NCBI GenBank assembly: GCA_004558825.1
Contig: SFDB01000007.1
Coordinates: forward strand, 5,127-69,126
From: Clostridiales bacterium
GTDB taxonomy: Bacteria > Bacillota > Clostridia > Christensenellales > CAG-138
DNA: 64,000 nt
Reading direction: 5' to 3'
In this document: positions 41,446 through 50,800 of the stretch, in pieces
Layout: every line of letters begins with the position of its first letter
Numbering within the stretch: the first letter of the stretch is position 1
Notes under the pieces: generated by a model
What the model saw: the letters and a program-made list of their open reading frames with translations, nothing else
What the model was told of the DNA's origin: nothing
Database searches by the model: none
Position numbers and translations under genes: made by a program

Positions 41446-42468
41446 TTATCGTATAAACATCGCGTCGCCAAACGAGAAAAACCTGTATTTTTCCTTAATT
41501 GCGACGTCGTACGCGCGCAGCGCTTCTTCGCGGCCCATAAGCGCGCTCACAAGCATAAGCAGCGTCGACTCGGGCAGGTGGAAATTCGTTATCAAAGCAT
41601 CCACCGCCTTAAACCTATAGCCGGGCGTAATGAATATACCCGTTTCACCGGAACCTGCATGAACCATACCCGCATCGTCGGTGACGCTTTCAAGCGTCCT
41701 GAGCGACGTCGTGCCTACGGCGATTATCCTGCCTCCGCTTTTTCGCGCGGCATTTATGACATCAGCCGCTGCTTGCGAAACTTCATAATGCTCCGTGTGC
41801 ATATGGTGTTCTTCAATGTTTTCGGCGCTTACGGGCCTGAACGTACCCAACCCGACATGCAAGAGCACATCTGCGACAGCAACGCCCTTTTGCCTGAGCT
41901 TTTCAAATATCTCCTCGGTAAAATGCAGCCCTGCCGTCGGCGCGGCCGCCGATCCGTTCTGAAGCGCATAAACCGTCTGATACCGCTCATTCGGCGCTGT
42001 GCGTTCGGTTATATAAGGCGGAAGCGGCATCTCACCTGCCCTGTCAAGTATTTCCTCAAATATCCCGTTGTATATCAGCGTTATCACTCTGCCGTCAGAC
42101 GGCGTCTTTTCACCTATTCTGATTTTCAGCTCGTCCGACACAATATAGTCAACATCATCCCTGGCACGTCTGCCGGGGCGAACAAGCGCTTCCCATCTGT
42201 CGCCCTCAATTCGCCTTAAAAGCAAAAACTCCATCACACCGCCCGTATCCTCACGCCTGCCAAAAAGGCGCGCCGGAATTACGCGCGTCGTATTGCGCAC
42301 AATAACGTCTCCCGCCTCTATATAGTCGACAATATCCCTGAATACTCTATGCTCTATCGTGTGGTCGGCTCTGCTGTACACCATAAGGCGTGACTCGCTG
42401 CGCACCGCACTCGGCGTCTGCGCTATGAGTTCTTTGGGGAGTTCATAGTAAAAATCGCTTGTTTTCAA
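41446..42468 (-). CDS. queA: S-adenosylmethionine:tRNA ribosyltransferase-isomerase
   Basis: Converts preQ1 in tRNA to epoxyqueuosine. The 340-residue product starts MKTSDFYYELPKELIAQ and contains the family segments AAPTAGLHFTEE and VGTTSLRTLESV and FITPGYRF. It leads the operon queA-tgt-tsaE-tsaB-rimI-murI. No preQ1 riboswitch is evident in the short upstream region. No preQ1-biosynthesis genes are nearby, so precursor may be salvaged or made elsewhere. Confidence 0.96.
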   Translation of the reverse strand: MKTSDFYYELPKELIAQTPSAVRSESRLMVYSRADHTIEHRVFRDIVDYIEAGDVIVRNTTRVIPARLFGRREDTGGVMEFLLLRRIEGDRWEALVRPGRRARDDVDYIVSDELKIRIGEKTPSDGRVITLIYNGIFEEILDRAGEMPLPPYITERTAPNERYQTVYALQNGSAAAPTAGLHFTEEIFEKLRQKGVAVADVLLHVGLGTFRPVSAENIEEHHMHTEHYEVSQAAADVINAARKSGGRIIAVGTTSLRTLESVTDDAGMVHAGSGETGIFITPGYRFKAVDALITNFHLPESTLLMLVSALMGREEALRAYDVAIKEKYRFFSFGDAMFIR

Positions 42469-42594
42469 CTTTTTACCCTCTTTCGGCAGTCTGAAAATCC
42501 AAAGCTATTATAAAGTATAATCGCCTTATATGCAAACATACATATCAAAAAAACAATCCAAATTATTAACAATTTATTAAATTATTTATACCGA

Positions 42595-42624
42595 TTGACT
42601 TTCATTTATCGGCAAAACTATAAT
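42595..42624 (+). promoter_or_regulatory. Promoter of the deacetylase lipoprotein gene
   Basis: TTGACT (42595-42600), 18-base spacer, TATAAT (42619-42624), in an A/T-rich divergent gap shared with queA. Confidence 0.75.
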
Positions 42625-42679
42625 TATGTCGAAAGTTGATGAGGACAGAAAGATGTCCCAAAAAAGGAGCATTTTGCAA

Positions 42680-43534
42680 ATGAAAAAAACTTTCTGCATC
42701 GTATTGGTATTGATTACGCTTGCATCCCTCTGCGGCTGCTCAGCGTTCTCCGTCATTGTGCCCGCGCGTGGATTTGACGATATACCTATCGTTGATATAC
42801 ACACGCCCGATGCAACCGACATGCCTATCGCTTCACCCACGCCGGACCGGGTGTCCACGCTTGATCCGACGCTCGCGCCTGATCCGACACATTCCTCTAA
42901 TCCTGTTGTACAGGCATACGACATCGATCCGGAAAAGCCGATGATTGCGCTTACCTTTGACGACGGTCCCTCAAAAAAAGCAACGGCTCGCATACTTGAC
43001 ATACTTGAGCAAAGCGGAGCCCGCGCAACCTTTTTCGTGCAGGGACAAGCCCTTGAAACGCTTTCGGATCTTGTTCTTCGTGCGTATAGCATGGGCTGCG
43101 AAATAGCCAATCACACAAAATCGCACGCTCACCTCAAGAATTGCTCCGACAGCGAGATTCAGGAGGAAATAGGATATGTTTCCAGAACGGTCGAAAAAAT
43201 CACTGGGCGCGGGACTTCCCTGTTCCGCCCGCCGTACGGCCAATATAACGACCATGTGCTCCAAATGGCAGGTCTGCCCGGTATCTATTGGTCAGTGGAT
43301 ACGCGAGACTGGGAAACGCGCGATATGAACTGCGTCATAAACGAAGTCATAGGCTGTGTTCAGGACGGCGACATCATATTGATGCACGACCTTTACACGT
43401 CGACCGCAGATGCTTGCGAATATCTGATTCCCGAGCTCATACGGCAAGGCTATCAGCTCGTGACGGTATCGGAAATGTTTGCCGCCAAGGGCATAGCGCT
43501 TGAGGTCGGCAGTGTATACAGAAAAGCCCGCTGA
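42680..43534 (+). CDS. Polysaccharide deacetylase lipoprotein (NodB domain)
   Basis: Secreted or membrane-anchored carbohydrate deacetylase, probably acting on peptidoglycan or a surface glycan. The 284-residue product has a lipoprotein signal (MKKTFCIVL, lipobox near LCGC), a Pro/Thr/Asp-rich linker (about residues 45-85), and the NodB domain with TFDDGPS (catalytic Asp and metal Asp), HTKSHAHL (metal His), RPPYGQYN, DTRDWETR and LMHDLY (catalytic His). An AAGGAG site lies 10 bases before the chosen ATG; an ATG 9 codons upstream is possible. Confidence 0.9.
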   Translation: MKKTFCIVLVLITLASLCGCSAFSVIVPARGFDDIPIVDIHTPDATDMPIASPTPDRVSTLDPTLAPDPTHSSNPVVQAYDIDPEKPMIALTFDDGPSKKATARILDILEQSGARATFFVQGQALETLSDLVLRAYSMGCEIANHTKSHAHLKNCSDSEIQEEIGYVSRTVEKITGRGTSLFRPPYGQYNDHVLQMAGLPGIYWSVDTRDWETRDMNCVINEVIGCVQDGDIILMHDLYTSTADACEYLIPELIRQGYQLVTVSEMFAAKGIALEVGSVYRKAR

Positions 43535-43574
43535 GACGTTTACTTAAGCAATCGACTCAAAACGCCAATACGCA

Positions 43575-43608
43575 CGGAGCCGACCACAGAATGTCGGCTC
43601 CGTTTTTT
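43575..43608 (+). terminator. Terminator of the deacetylase gene
   Basis: Perfect ten-base stem CGGAGCCGAC/GTCGGCTCCG with loop CACAGAAT and a TTTTTT run. Confidence 0.92.
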
Positions 43609-43630
43609 CTTAAACTATTTCCTTTGTCGG

Positions 43631-44632
43631 TTACGCGGTAGGCATACCCTTTTTCGCAAGCATCGCGTTCACGAGCTTGACTGCATTCATCACATCGTCC
43701 ATGTCGGCCATCTCTACGGGCGTATGGATGTAACGCGTTGCTATCGATATGCAGCCCGCAGGTATGCCGCCCTTTGTTTTGATTATCGCCCCCGTGTCGG
43801 TTCCGCCTCCACGCAGCACTTCATTCTGTACGGGTATGCCGCTCTCATGCGCGCACTGCTCCATAAAGCGTCTCACGCCTACAGGGACTATCACCGAAGC
43901 GTCCATGACCTTTATCGCCGGGCCTTTTCCGCACTTGACGGACATCGGAGAGCATTTCGGAGTATCGCCTGTAAGCGTAACGTCAAGATTCACGCAAAAA
44001 TCCGGTGAAATCGAATGCGCCGCAACGCCCGCGCCGCGAAGACCTACCTCTTCCTGTACGGTGAATACGGCATACACATCATGTTCGCTCACGCATGTGT
44101 TAAAGCATTCGGCAACTATCGCGCAGCAAAGCCTGTCATCGAGCGCGCCGCAGGAAATACGCCTGCCCAGCTCCGTAAAGCTTGCCGCATATACCGCAAT
44201 ATCGCCTATTTCAACCTTCTTTTCGGCCTCGTCGCGCGATGACGCGCCTATGTCTATAAAAAGCTTTTGTATCGTGGCATCGGCCGCGCCGCCTTTTTCT
44301 GTTTCAAAATATGTTACGCCTCGCGTCCCATTCTCAAACACAACCTCGCGCGCAATCGCTATAATGGGATTGACGCCTCCGACATTGCTGACGCGCAAAA
44401 AACCATTCTCATCAATGTCGGTAACTATCAGTCCGATTTGATCCATGTGGGCGCTTATCATCACTTTTTTGCCGGATGTTCCGCGCTTTACGGCTATTAG
44501 ATTGCCGAGCGTATCATTATATATTTCGTCCGCGTTCGGGGCGACGTATGCTCTTATGACATTACTTATGCATGTCTCTCGTCCCGTCGGTCCGTATGTA
44601 CACAAAAACTCCTTGAGCATATCCTTAAACAT
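43631..44632 (-). CDS. M42-family aminopeptidase, copy 1
   Basis: Dodecameric-type metallo-aminopeptidase of the glutamyl-aminopeptidase/tetrahedral family. The 333-residue product shows SAHMDQIG (metal His, Asp), GALDDRLC (bridging Asp), VQEEVGLRGA (catalytic Glu), NLDVT and RYIHTPVEM (final His). The start MFKDMLKEF is fixed by GGAGG 7 bases upstream. It is third in a tandem of three related genes on the minus strand and follows copy 2 by 13 bases. Confidence 0.9.
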   Translation of the reverse strand: MFKDMLKEFLCTYGPTGRETCISNVIRAYVAPNADEIYNDTLGNLIAVKRGTSGKKVMISAHMDQIGLIVTDIDENGFLRVSNVGGVNPIIAIAREVVFENGTRGVTYFETEKGGAADATIQKLFIDIGASSRDEAEKKVEIGDIAVYAASFTELGRRISCGALDDRLCCAIVAECFNTCVSEHDVYAVFTVQEEVGLRGAGVAAHSISPDFCVNLDVTLTGDTPKCSPMSVKCGKGPAIKVMDASVIVPVGVRRFMEQCAHESGIPVQNEVLRGGGTDTGAIIKTKGGIPAGCISIATRYIHTPVEMADMDDVMNAVKLVNAMLAKKGMPTA

Positions 44633-44645
44633 ATTGTTTCCTCCT

Positions 44646-45686
44646 TTATTTACCACTGCAGACCGCTTCAAGAGCTCTTTCAAAATATTTCTGTCTCAAA
44701 AACGCATCGGCAAGCTCAAACGCACATATAATGTCCTCTTTCGACGTCGCCGTAACAGGCGAATGAATGTAGCGGCACGGTACGGATATTCCCCCGGTTA
44801 TTGCGCCGTCTCCGGCGAGGTGTATTTCGCCGGCATCGGTTCTGCCGCGCGTGCCCTGCCTAAGCTGCCACCTTATGCCGTTTTCTTTCGCGCAGCGCTT
44901 GAGCGCATCGAACATCTGCGGCCTCGTAACGGTGCCTCCGTCCATAAAGGTGATGGCTGCTCCGCCATGCACTCTCGTCACATGCTCATGACCCTCGACC
45001 TTCGGCATATCGTTCGCCGTCGTTCCCTCGAATATGAGCGCAATGTCCGGCTTTACGTTGTACGCCGCAGCGCGCGACCCGCGAAGCCCCAGCTCCTCCT
45101 GCACAGTAAACACAGCGTAAAAATCACAATCATAATCGTTTTTGAGAAGCTCTGTCACTATCGCGCAGCCCACTCTGTCGTCCAGCGCCTTGCAGCGTAT
45201 CATACCGTCGCCAAACTCCTCAAACTTTGTCGTAAAGGCAACGTAGTCGCCGACGCTGACATATTTTTGCGCATCCGCCTTATCCGAAGCCCCTATGTCT
45301 ATATACAGACTGTCATGATTATACGCTTGGTAAAACTCTTCCTCGCTTTGGAGATGTATAGGCTTTGAGCCGATTACTCCGGGCACGCTTTTTTCGCCAA
45401 TCGCTACGCGCTTCCCGACTACGACGCGCGCATCCAAATTTGCGGCCTGATACGCAAGAAGCCCGTCGCTGCGTATTCCGCGCACCATCATTCCGACCTC
45501 GTCCATATGCGCGCATGCCATTACACGTTTTCCGTCGCCTTTCTTATGCGCGTAGAGATTTCCCATGGCGTCGGTAAAAACCTCGTCTGCATAATTGATG
45601 GCAAATTCTTTCAAATATTTCCTTACAGCCTTTTCATTTCCCGATACGCCGTTAAGTTCTGTCATCTCTTTCAGTCGTCCAAGCAT
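44646..45686 (-). CDS. M42-family aminopeptidase, copy 2
   Basis: Second M42 peptidase, 346 residues: CAHMDEVGMMV, KALDDRVGC, VQEELGLRGS and RYIHSPVTA. The aspartate of the NLDVT block in copy 1 is Glu here (IFEGT), both being accepted metal ligands in the family. The start is set by GGGAGG 7 bases before ATG. Its start overlaps the end of copy 3 by 16 bases. Sequence divergence from copy 1 suggests different peptide preference. Confidence 0.9.
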   Translation of the reverse strand: MLGRLKEMTELNGVSGNEKAVRKYLKEFAINYADEVFTDAMGNLYAHKKGDGKRVMACAHMDEVGMMVRGIRSDGLLAYQAANLDARVVVGKRVAIGEKSVPGVIGSKPIHLQSEEEFYQAYNHDSLYIDIGASDKADAQKYVSVGDYVAFTTKFEEFGDGMIRCKALDDRVGCAIVTELLKNDYDCDFYAVFTVQEELGLRGSRAAAYNVKPDIALIFEGTTANDMPKVEGHEHVTRVHGGAAITFMDGGTVTRPQMFDALKRCAKENGIRWQLRQGTRGRTDAGEIHLAGDGAITGGISVPCRYIHSPVTATSKEDIICAFELADAFLRQKYFERALEAVCSGK

Positions 45687-46714
45687 AGTTTTTCCTCCCA
45701 ATCCTCATGCACGGACGCAATAAACTCTACGACAATCCGCGCGCACTTTTTAAGCGTATCTATGCTTATCGTCTCAACGGGCGTGTGCATGTATTTCACA
45801 GGCGGTGAAATAACGCCCGTAGGTATACCGCCGCGCGTCATCTGTACATAATCGGCGTCCGTTCCCGAGAATCCCATAGCGACCTCGGTCTCATATTCTA
45901 TCCCCGCTTCGCTCGCAGCATCGCAGATGAGTTTTGTCATCTTCGGGTGCATGTTTCCGCCAGCGCATATGACAGGCTTGTCAAGCTTGTATGCGTCAAA
46001 CTCGTCACATTTCGGCATTTCCGCATGTGTTACATCCAATATGAGTGCCATGTCGGGAGCGACCGAATACGCTGCAACCTCCGCGCCCGGCCCCGAAAAC
46101 TCCTCCTGAGTCGATGCGCACATAACTACCGAACAGTCGAGCCTGCGCCTGCTCAGCATCTCCATACACTCTATCATCACCGCAACAAGCGCCCTGTCGT
46201 CGAGAGATTTACCCGAAATGCTGTCATTCTTCAATTTGAGCGGAGCCTCAAGCGCAAACGTTATCATATCGCCTACCGACACAAGCTTGCGCACGCTTTC
46301 ACCCGACAGCCCCGTATCGCATAGCATATCACCTATTTTATATGCCTTATCCCTGCCGCCAAGTATGAGGTGCGGCGGAATGGCGCCGACTATTCCGTCT
46401 ATCCTTTCCCTGCCGTGAACCACTACGTTCGAGCCCGGCAGCACTCGCGGATCTACCCCGGCAACGGAGCGAATATGCAGCATTCCGTTTTCTTCAATAT
46501 CGGTTACGGCCATGCCTATCTCGTCAATATGCGCTATAAGCATTATGGCCGGCTTTTTATCACCCATGCGAGCAAATACATTTCCCGAACAGTCGCGCCA
46601 CACGTTATCGCTGAAGCGCCTGAAATACTTTTCGGCGACGTCGGCCGCGCAGTCCTCATTTCCCGTCACTCCCGGCGCGGTGACAAGCTCGGATATTACT
46701 TCATACATATCCAT
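45671..46714 (-). CDS. M42-family aminopeptidase, copy 3
   Basis: Third M42 peptidase, first in transcription order, 347 residues. The metal residues AHIDEIGMAV, KSLDDRALV, QEEFSGPGAE, LDVTHAE and KYMHTPVET are all present, although the usual EEVGLRGA stretch reads EEFSGPGA. GGGGG lies 9 bases before the ATG. The tandem of three gives one transcription unit for peptide breakdown, which suits an amino-acid-fermenting organism. Confidence 0.9.
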   Translation of the reverse strand: MDMYEVISELVTAPGVTGNEDCAADVAEKYFRRFSDNVWRDCSGNVFARMGDKKPAIMLIAHIDEIGMAVTDIEENGMLHIRSVAGVDPRVLPGSNVVVHGRERIDGIVGAIPPHLILGGRDKAYKIGDMLCDTGLSGESVRKLVSVGDMITFALEAPLKLKNDSISGKSLDDRALVAVMIECMEMLSRRRLDCSVVMCASTQEEFSGPGAEVAAYSVAPDMALILDVTHAEMPKCDEFDAYKLDKPVICAGGNMHPKMTKLICDAASEAGIEYETEVAMGFSGTDADYVQMTRGGIPTGVISPPVKYMHTPVETISIDTLKKCARIVVEFIASVHEDWEEKLCLDD

Positions 46715-46796
46715 ATAAGCAATCCCCCTTTATATATGAATTATACACACCGTCCCGCCTTTTGTATAGCGCGATTTTATTGTCCGCGCCTCGCAG

Positions 46797-46826
46797 TTGT
46801 GTTGTATCGCTTTCTCATGTTATAAT
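46797..46826 (+). promoter_or_regulatory. Promoter of the membrane-protein gene at 46859
   Basis: TTGTGT (46797-46802), 18-base spacer, TATAAT (46821-46826), 32 bases before the start codon. Confidence 0.65.
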
Positions 46827-46858
46827 TAATAAATCAAACCTTATCGGGGGTGTTCTTT

Positions 46859-48241
46859 TTGCCGAAGCTTTTGCTATGCATTGTCGTGTTCGCGGCTTAT
46901 GCGATTCTGGTAGCGCTTTTTGCCTTTATAATGAAACGTAAGGGGGCTTCCGCCTCCAAAATAACGTATGTCGTGCTGTTTCTCGCCGCCCTGTTTGCAT
47001 CGTGGCTTTTGAAGCTTCATAACGAGCCCGCCGCGTCGTCACAGCTCATACCGTTTTATAAGGTTGCCGCTATATCCGACTATGGCTACAAACCGATATT
47101 GAACGATCTCGTATCGTACGCCGCTCCGTTTCTCATCGCGGGTTTTCTGTTTATACCCGCCTTCCCGCAGCTCGGCGTAGTGGCCTCTTTCATTGTCGGC
47201 ATAGTCGCATCTCTCGTATGCAACATATATGGCATCGCCACAAGCGGCATATTCGTAACAGACGAATACATACTCGCCGGCTTAGGCGCGGCTGTCGGCA
47301 CGGGACTTTACTCAATAGTCATCTACGCTCTCAAAAAGACGTCGCTCCCCCAAAAGCTATGCCTGCCAATACCCGATAAGAAGCGCAGGACCGCATCATG
47401 GATAGCGTGCGCTTCCGTGTATTTTTTCATCGCTTTCGTTCTAATACTCGATTACGGTAAAACATATACCGACCTCGAGCTTTTTCGCAGCGACGTCCCA
47501 CTACCCGACGATATAACCGTTTCGGCGGAGCTCAGCAAAAAATCGGAGCGCGTAGCCATATACTCGCCGTCTGACGATGACGCGGGCATAAACCTTGCCG
47601 CCATGCTGCGTGATACGCTCATGAGCGACGGCTTTATAAGCTATAACGCCGATGACATATATACCATCGAAAGCGACACCGCAAACATAGTCTGTTCACC
47701 CGACGGCTCGTGGCAATACTCGTTCTACGGAGCGTACGACGGCGCAGACGCAAATATCACCAAGGAGTCTGCCGACAAAATCGTCCGCGACTTTTTCGCC
47801 GAAAAAGCGCTTATTACGGCACAGCTTTATGAACTTACAGACTTTATAGAGCTCAAAGATGCTTCCGGTGCAATAACGGGCTATGACCTGTATTACACCA
47901 CCTCATATGACGGATGTCCCATAATTAACAGCAGCCGCGTAGTCGTCGGCCTAAGCTCGGGCGGTACCATAACGAAGATTCGCAAGGACGGCTCAAACGC
48001 GTATCCCGCTGTTTATAAACGTATAATTTCGCAGTCAAGCGCATACTCCAAACTGATAAACGGTGAAGGCTCCTACACTCTGTTCACCGACATAAAGCAA
48101 GCGGTAATGTATGGCTGTAAGCTCGCTTATATGGTAAACGGACAAGGCGATTATCTGCCCGTCTGGGTTTTTGAGTTCATCGGAACCGGCGAAGACGGCA
48201 ATTCGGTCGAGTTTGAAGGCTATATGCCCGCAATGAAATAG
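46859..48241 (+). CDS. Multi-pass membrane protein with extracytoplasmic C-terminal domain, unknown function
   Basis: Not recognised with certainty. The product of about 460 residues has five or six predicted transmembrane helices in the N-terminal 190 residues (hydrophobic blocks around 3-24, 32-50, 80-97, 105-120, 130-150, 175-192), then a soluble domain of about 260 residues. The C-terminal part (YDLYYTTSYDGCPI ... DIKQAVMYGC) resembles PepSY/YycI-like domains that restrain enzymes or kinases. A TTG start with GGGGG at proper distance is preferred over the overlapping GTG. It is monocistronic between a promoter and a bidirectional terminator. Confidence 0.65.
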   Translation: MPKLLLCIVVFAAYAILVALFAFIMKRKGASASKITYVVLFLAALFASWLLKLHNEPAASSQLIPFYKVAAISDYGYKPILNDLVSYAAPFLIAGFLFIPAFPQLGVVASFIVGIVASLVCNIYGIATSGIFVTDEYILAGLGAAVGTGLYSIVIYALKKTSLPQKLCLPIPDKKRRTASWIACASVYFFIAFVLILDYGKTYTDLELFRSDVPLPDDITVSAELSKKSERVAIYSPSDDDAGINLAAMLRDTLMSDGFISYNADDIYTIESDTANIVCSPDGSWQYSFYGAYDGADANITKESADKIVRDFFAEKALITAQLYELTDFIELKDASGAITGYDLYYTTSYDGCPIINSSRVVVGLSSGGTITKIRKDGSNAYPAVYKRIISQSSAYSKLINGEGSYTLFTDIKQAVMYGCKLAYMVNGQGDYLPVWVFEFIGTGEDGNSVEFEGYMPAMK

Positions 48242-48264
48242 AAGCCGCATCAAAAAAGCAATCG

Positions 48265-48292
48265 GCCCTGCCGCGCTGCTGCGCGGCAGGGC
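48265..48292. terminator. Bidirectional terminator
   Basis: Perfect twelve-base stem GCCCTGCCGCGC/GCGCGGCAGGGC with loop TGCT, followed by TTGTTTT, between convergent genes. Confidence 0.9.
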
Positions 48293-48307
48293 TTGTTTTA
48301 TGATATG

Positions 48308-49561
48308 CTATGATTTTTTAAGCTGTGATGCTATTTTGCGGGCGCGTTTAACATCGTCGTTCGTTATATCCTCGGAGCTGTACCTTGCGCGTATATATAT
48401 TTCGCGCAGCTGCTCAACAAGCTTTGGATCATACTCGTGCGCTGCGATTCCGAAAACACACACGTCTTCGCTCGTCGTCGACGCTGTATCGTTCATTCCG
48501 CTTCTCCTCATGCGCCGTATGAAGCCCTTGAAGATTTCGCGCACCTTTTCTGCGGCGCTCAATCGCGTAAACAGTGAACGGCGCTTTTCGTGACGCTCCG
48601 TAATTTTGTCATCGTCTTCGACCTCTTGCCAATCAGATTTGCGTTTTTTGGAAATTCCGACAGCGCGCATAATCATTATGAACACCGCAGCCATAACAGC
48701 AAACAGTATCAGGAATATTACCCATTCGGGGACGCTTTGCGCATTCCCCGGCGTTATGACAAGTTCGGGCGCTATAGTCGGTGAAGGTGTCGGCGACGGT
48801 GTGACTAGCTCGCCGCTCCATGTCATATCGGGCGTAGGCGTAATATGCGGCTCCGGCGTCGGCGTTACAGGCACAGGCGCGCCCTCAAGCGCCTTCATCA
48901 CGCTGTTATAAAGCTTTGCAATAGAGGTCAGCACAAACTTTATCGAGCCGATTATTACCGTATGGACAACAAAATCCGAGCTCAGCGCCAAGCAGACAAC
49001 AGCGACCGCTATTATCACCGCAAGATTCGTTATCTGATAGCGCGGCGTTGAATAAATCGACCTGTCCTGCCTGAGCGTGCGCAGCATAACCACGCCCGTA
49101 ACAATGTGAATAACCGTCATCGAGTACGTCGTCGCCTTGGGATGCTGCAATGCCGGCAACAAAGCCGACACGACGCACATGGTCAAGGCAATTATGACCG
49201 ATTTTTTCAAAAACTCGTAATACGCATAGTAGTTAGGAGTGTAGTCATCCTTTACGCCGATTACCACGATGTATGCCGCAGGCGGCAGCAGACATATAAG
49301 CTTCGAAATTATAAGGCTCGCATAAGGGTTGTCGAGCACCGGCAGCAGTACGCACGGAACAATGAGCGCCATCGGCACAAAGCTGACCCACCTTTTTTTC
49401 GCAAGCTGCCTGAGCTTATAGCACATATACCCTATAACGACAAACGCCGCATACGGAAGATAGAGATTTTCCTGCAGCTTGTAGAGAGACGCCATGTAGC
49501 CGAATATCACATACAAAAACGACAACTGCGATATTAGCTTTGTTATATATATAAAATCCAT
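48308..49561 (-). CDS. Multi-pass membrane protein with DUF4129-like C-terminus
   Basis: Membrane partner in the MoxR operon. The 417-residue product has six or seven N-terminal helices, an extracytoplasmic Pro/Thr-rich linker (about 225-270, repeats of TPTPEP and SPTPSP), another helix (about 278-298) and a cytoplasmic C-terminus that ends with LREIYIRARYSSEDITNDD, the region that resembles DUF4129. It begins directly after the DUF58 stop. DUF4129 domains normally accompany transglutaminase modules; none is seen here. Confidence 0.65.
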   Translation of the reverse strand: MDFIYITKLISQLSFLYVIFGYMASLYKLQENLYLPYAAFVVIGYMCYKLRQLAKKRWVSFVPMALIVPCVLLPVLDNPYASLIISKLICLLPPAAYIVVIGVKDDYTPNYYAYYEFLKKSVIIALTMCVVSALLPALQHPKATTYSMTVIHIVTGVVMLRTLRQDRSIYSTPRYQITNLAVIIAVAVVCLALSSDFVVHTVIIGSIKFVLTSIAKLYNSVMKALEGAPVPVTPTPEPHITPTPDMTWSGELVTPSPTPSPTIAPELVITPGNAQSVPEWVIFLILFAVMAAVFIMIMRAVGISKKRKSDWQEVEDDDKITERHEKRRSLFTRLSAAEKVREIFKGFIRRMRRSGMNDTASTTSEDVCVFGIAAHEYDPKLVEQLREIYIRARYSSEDITNDDVKRARKIASQLKKS

Positions 49562-50800
49562 CTATCTGTCCCCAACGCGTTCGCCTGCTGCGTCTAAGGC
49601 GGCGTCGGCGCATATGACGCACACATCGCTGCCTGACATTGTTTTGAGTTTGTCAATGCCCGCGCGGTATTCGGGCAGCATTTTGGGCGTTATTATGATA
49701 TGCGCCCTTCCCTGCTCAGCCCGTTTCGCTGCACGGTCGAGCGTCAGCGTAAATCGCTCGCTTGGAAAGTATGACGCGCGTCCTAAACCCTCCATTACTG
49801 CCATTATATGGTTACGGCCAAGTCCGTCGACGCTGTCCGGCCATATTCGTTCCGCGCCTTCGGCTCGTGCGTTCGTTGCGAAGCTGAACTTTACGCCCAT
49901 CGAGTTAAGCGCCTCGCAAACCGTCCTTGCGATTGAAAAGCATCGCTCTATGAGCGCGATGAACTCATTGCCGCGCACCTGATCCGTCTCAACGTTAAAT
50001 ACGACGCTCGCCGTCGGCTCAAGCGTATAATCATACTTCTTCACAAGCAGCTCGTCGTTTACGGTGCATTTAGTCCATGCGACTGATTTCATGGGTTCGG
50101 CGCCCGTATACTCTCTAAATCCAAGCGTTAGCACGGGATCTTCAAAAATAAACCGTTTCACGGAGACGTCGCCCAAAAAGCCGCCGAGAAGCCTTCTGAA
50201 ATCGGTGTCTTCCGCTCTCCGCGGTATCACAACTATCTCGCTGTCCGCACGCATGCGCACGGCTCTCGACGTTATCCCGAGAAAATCGCCGCACGCTATA
50301 AGCGCGCCATCAAGGAAGTATCTGCCGCGAGCCGAAAACTTGACGCTCAACGCGCGTGCAAGCTTTTGTTTGGGCAGCAAAAAGACGTTGCTGATCACAT
50401 GTGCGCACGCACGGTCGCCGTTTACAACGACCCTTATGTTTTTACCCCCCGCGTTTTTCATTGTGGAATACACTGCCGAATCATGCTTGCAGGCCTCGTC
50501 GGGAGTTTCGTCCGAAAGGCTCTCAATATCATCGCCGCCGTCCGCTACGCTCATCCCTTTGGGAAGCATCTCGTTTATTCGTATGAATGTTTTCGGGAGT
50601 ATGGATGCATTTTTTATGTGCGCGACAAGCTCGAACGGCTCATCCGGTTCGACAGTTGACTTTGAAGGGCGTATGTCGTACGATAAGCCATCCGCTGCGT
50701 GTTTGAGCGACCACGCTTCCGCGGCCGCACCTATCGCAAGCATGACAAATATCAATATGAGCACGGCTTTACTCCATCGGCACTTCCACTTCGTCAACAA
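49562..50800 (-). CDS. DUF58 domain protein
   Basis: Membrane-anchored protein that works with the MoxR ATPase; the DUF58 region is von Willebrand factor A-like and contributes to protein maturation. The 412-residue product has one or two N-terminal helices (about 10-28), an extracellular beta region and the DUF58 motif EYTGAEPMKSVAWTK. The TTG start overlaps the moxR stop and has AAGG 4 bases upstream; no in-frame ATG is nearer. Middle gene of the moxR-DUF58-DUF4129 run. Confidence 0.8.
   Translation of the reverse strand: MLTKWKCRWSKAVLILIFVMLAIGAAAEAWSLKHAADGLSYDIRPSKSTVEPDEPFELVAHIKNASILPKTFIRINEMLPKGMSVADGGDDIESLSDETPDEACKHDSAVYSTMKNAGGKNIRVVVNGDRACAHVISNVFLLPKQKLARALSVKFSARGRYFLDGALIACGDFLGITSRAVRMRADSEIVVIPRRAEDTDFRRLLGGFLGDVSVKRFIFEDPVLTLGFREYTGAEPMKSVAWTKCTVNDELLVKKYDYTLEPTASVVFNVETDQVRGNEFIALIERCFSIARTVCEALNSMGVKFSFATNARAEGAERIWPDSVDGLGRNHIMAVMEGLGRASYFPSERFTLTLDRAAKRAEQGRAHIIITPKMLPEYRAGIDKLKTMSGSDVCVICADAALDAAGERVGDR

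Noticed and set aside
42469..42594. Possible preQ1 riboswitch before queA
   Set aside because: The gap is short and A/T-rich, and no preQ1 pseudoknot-type motif could be seen.
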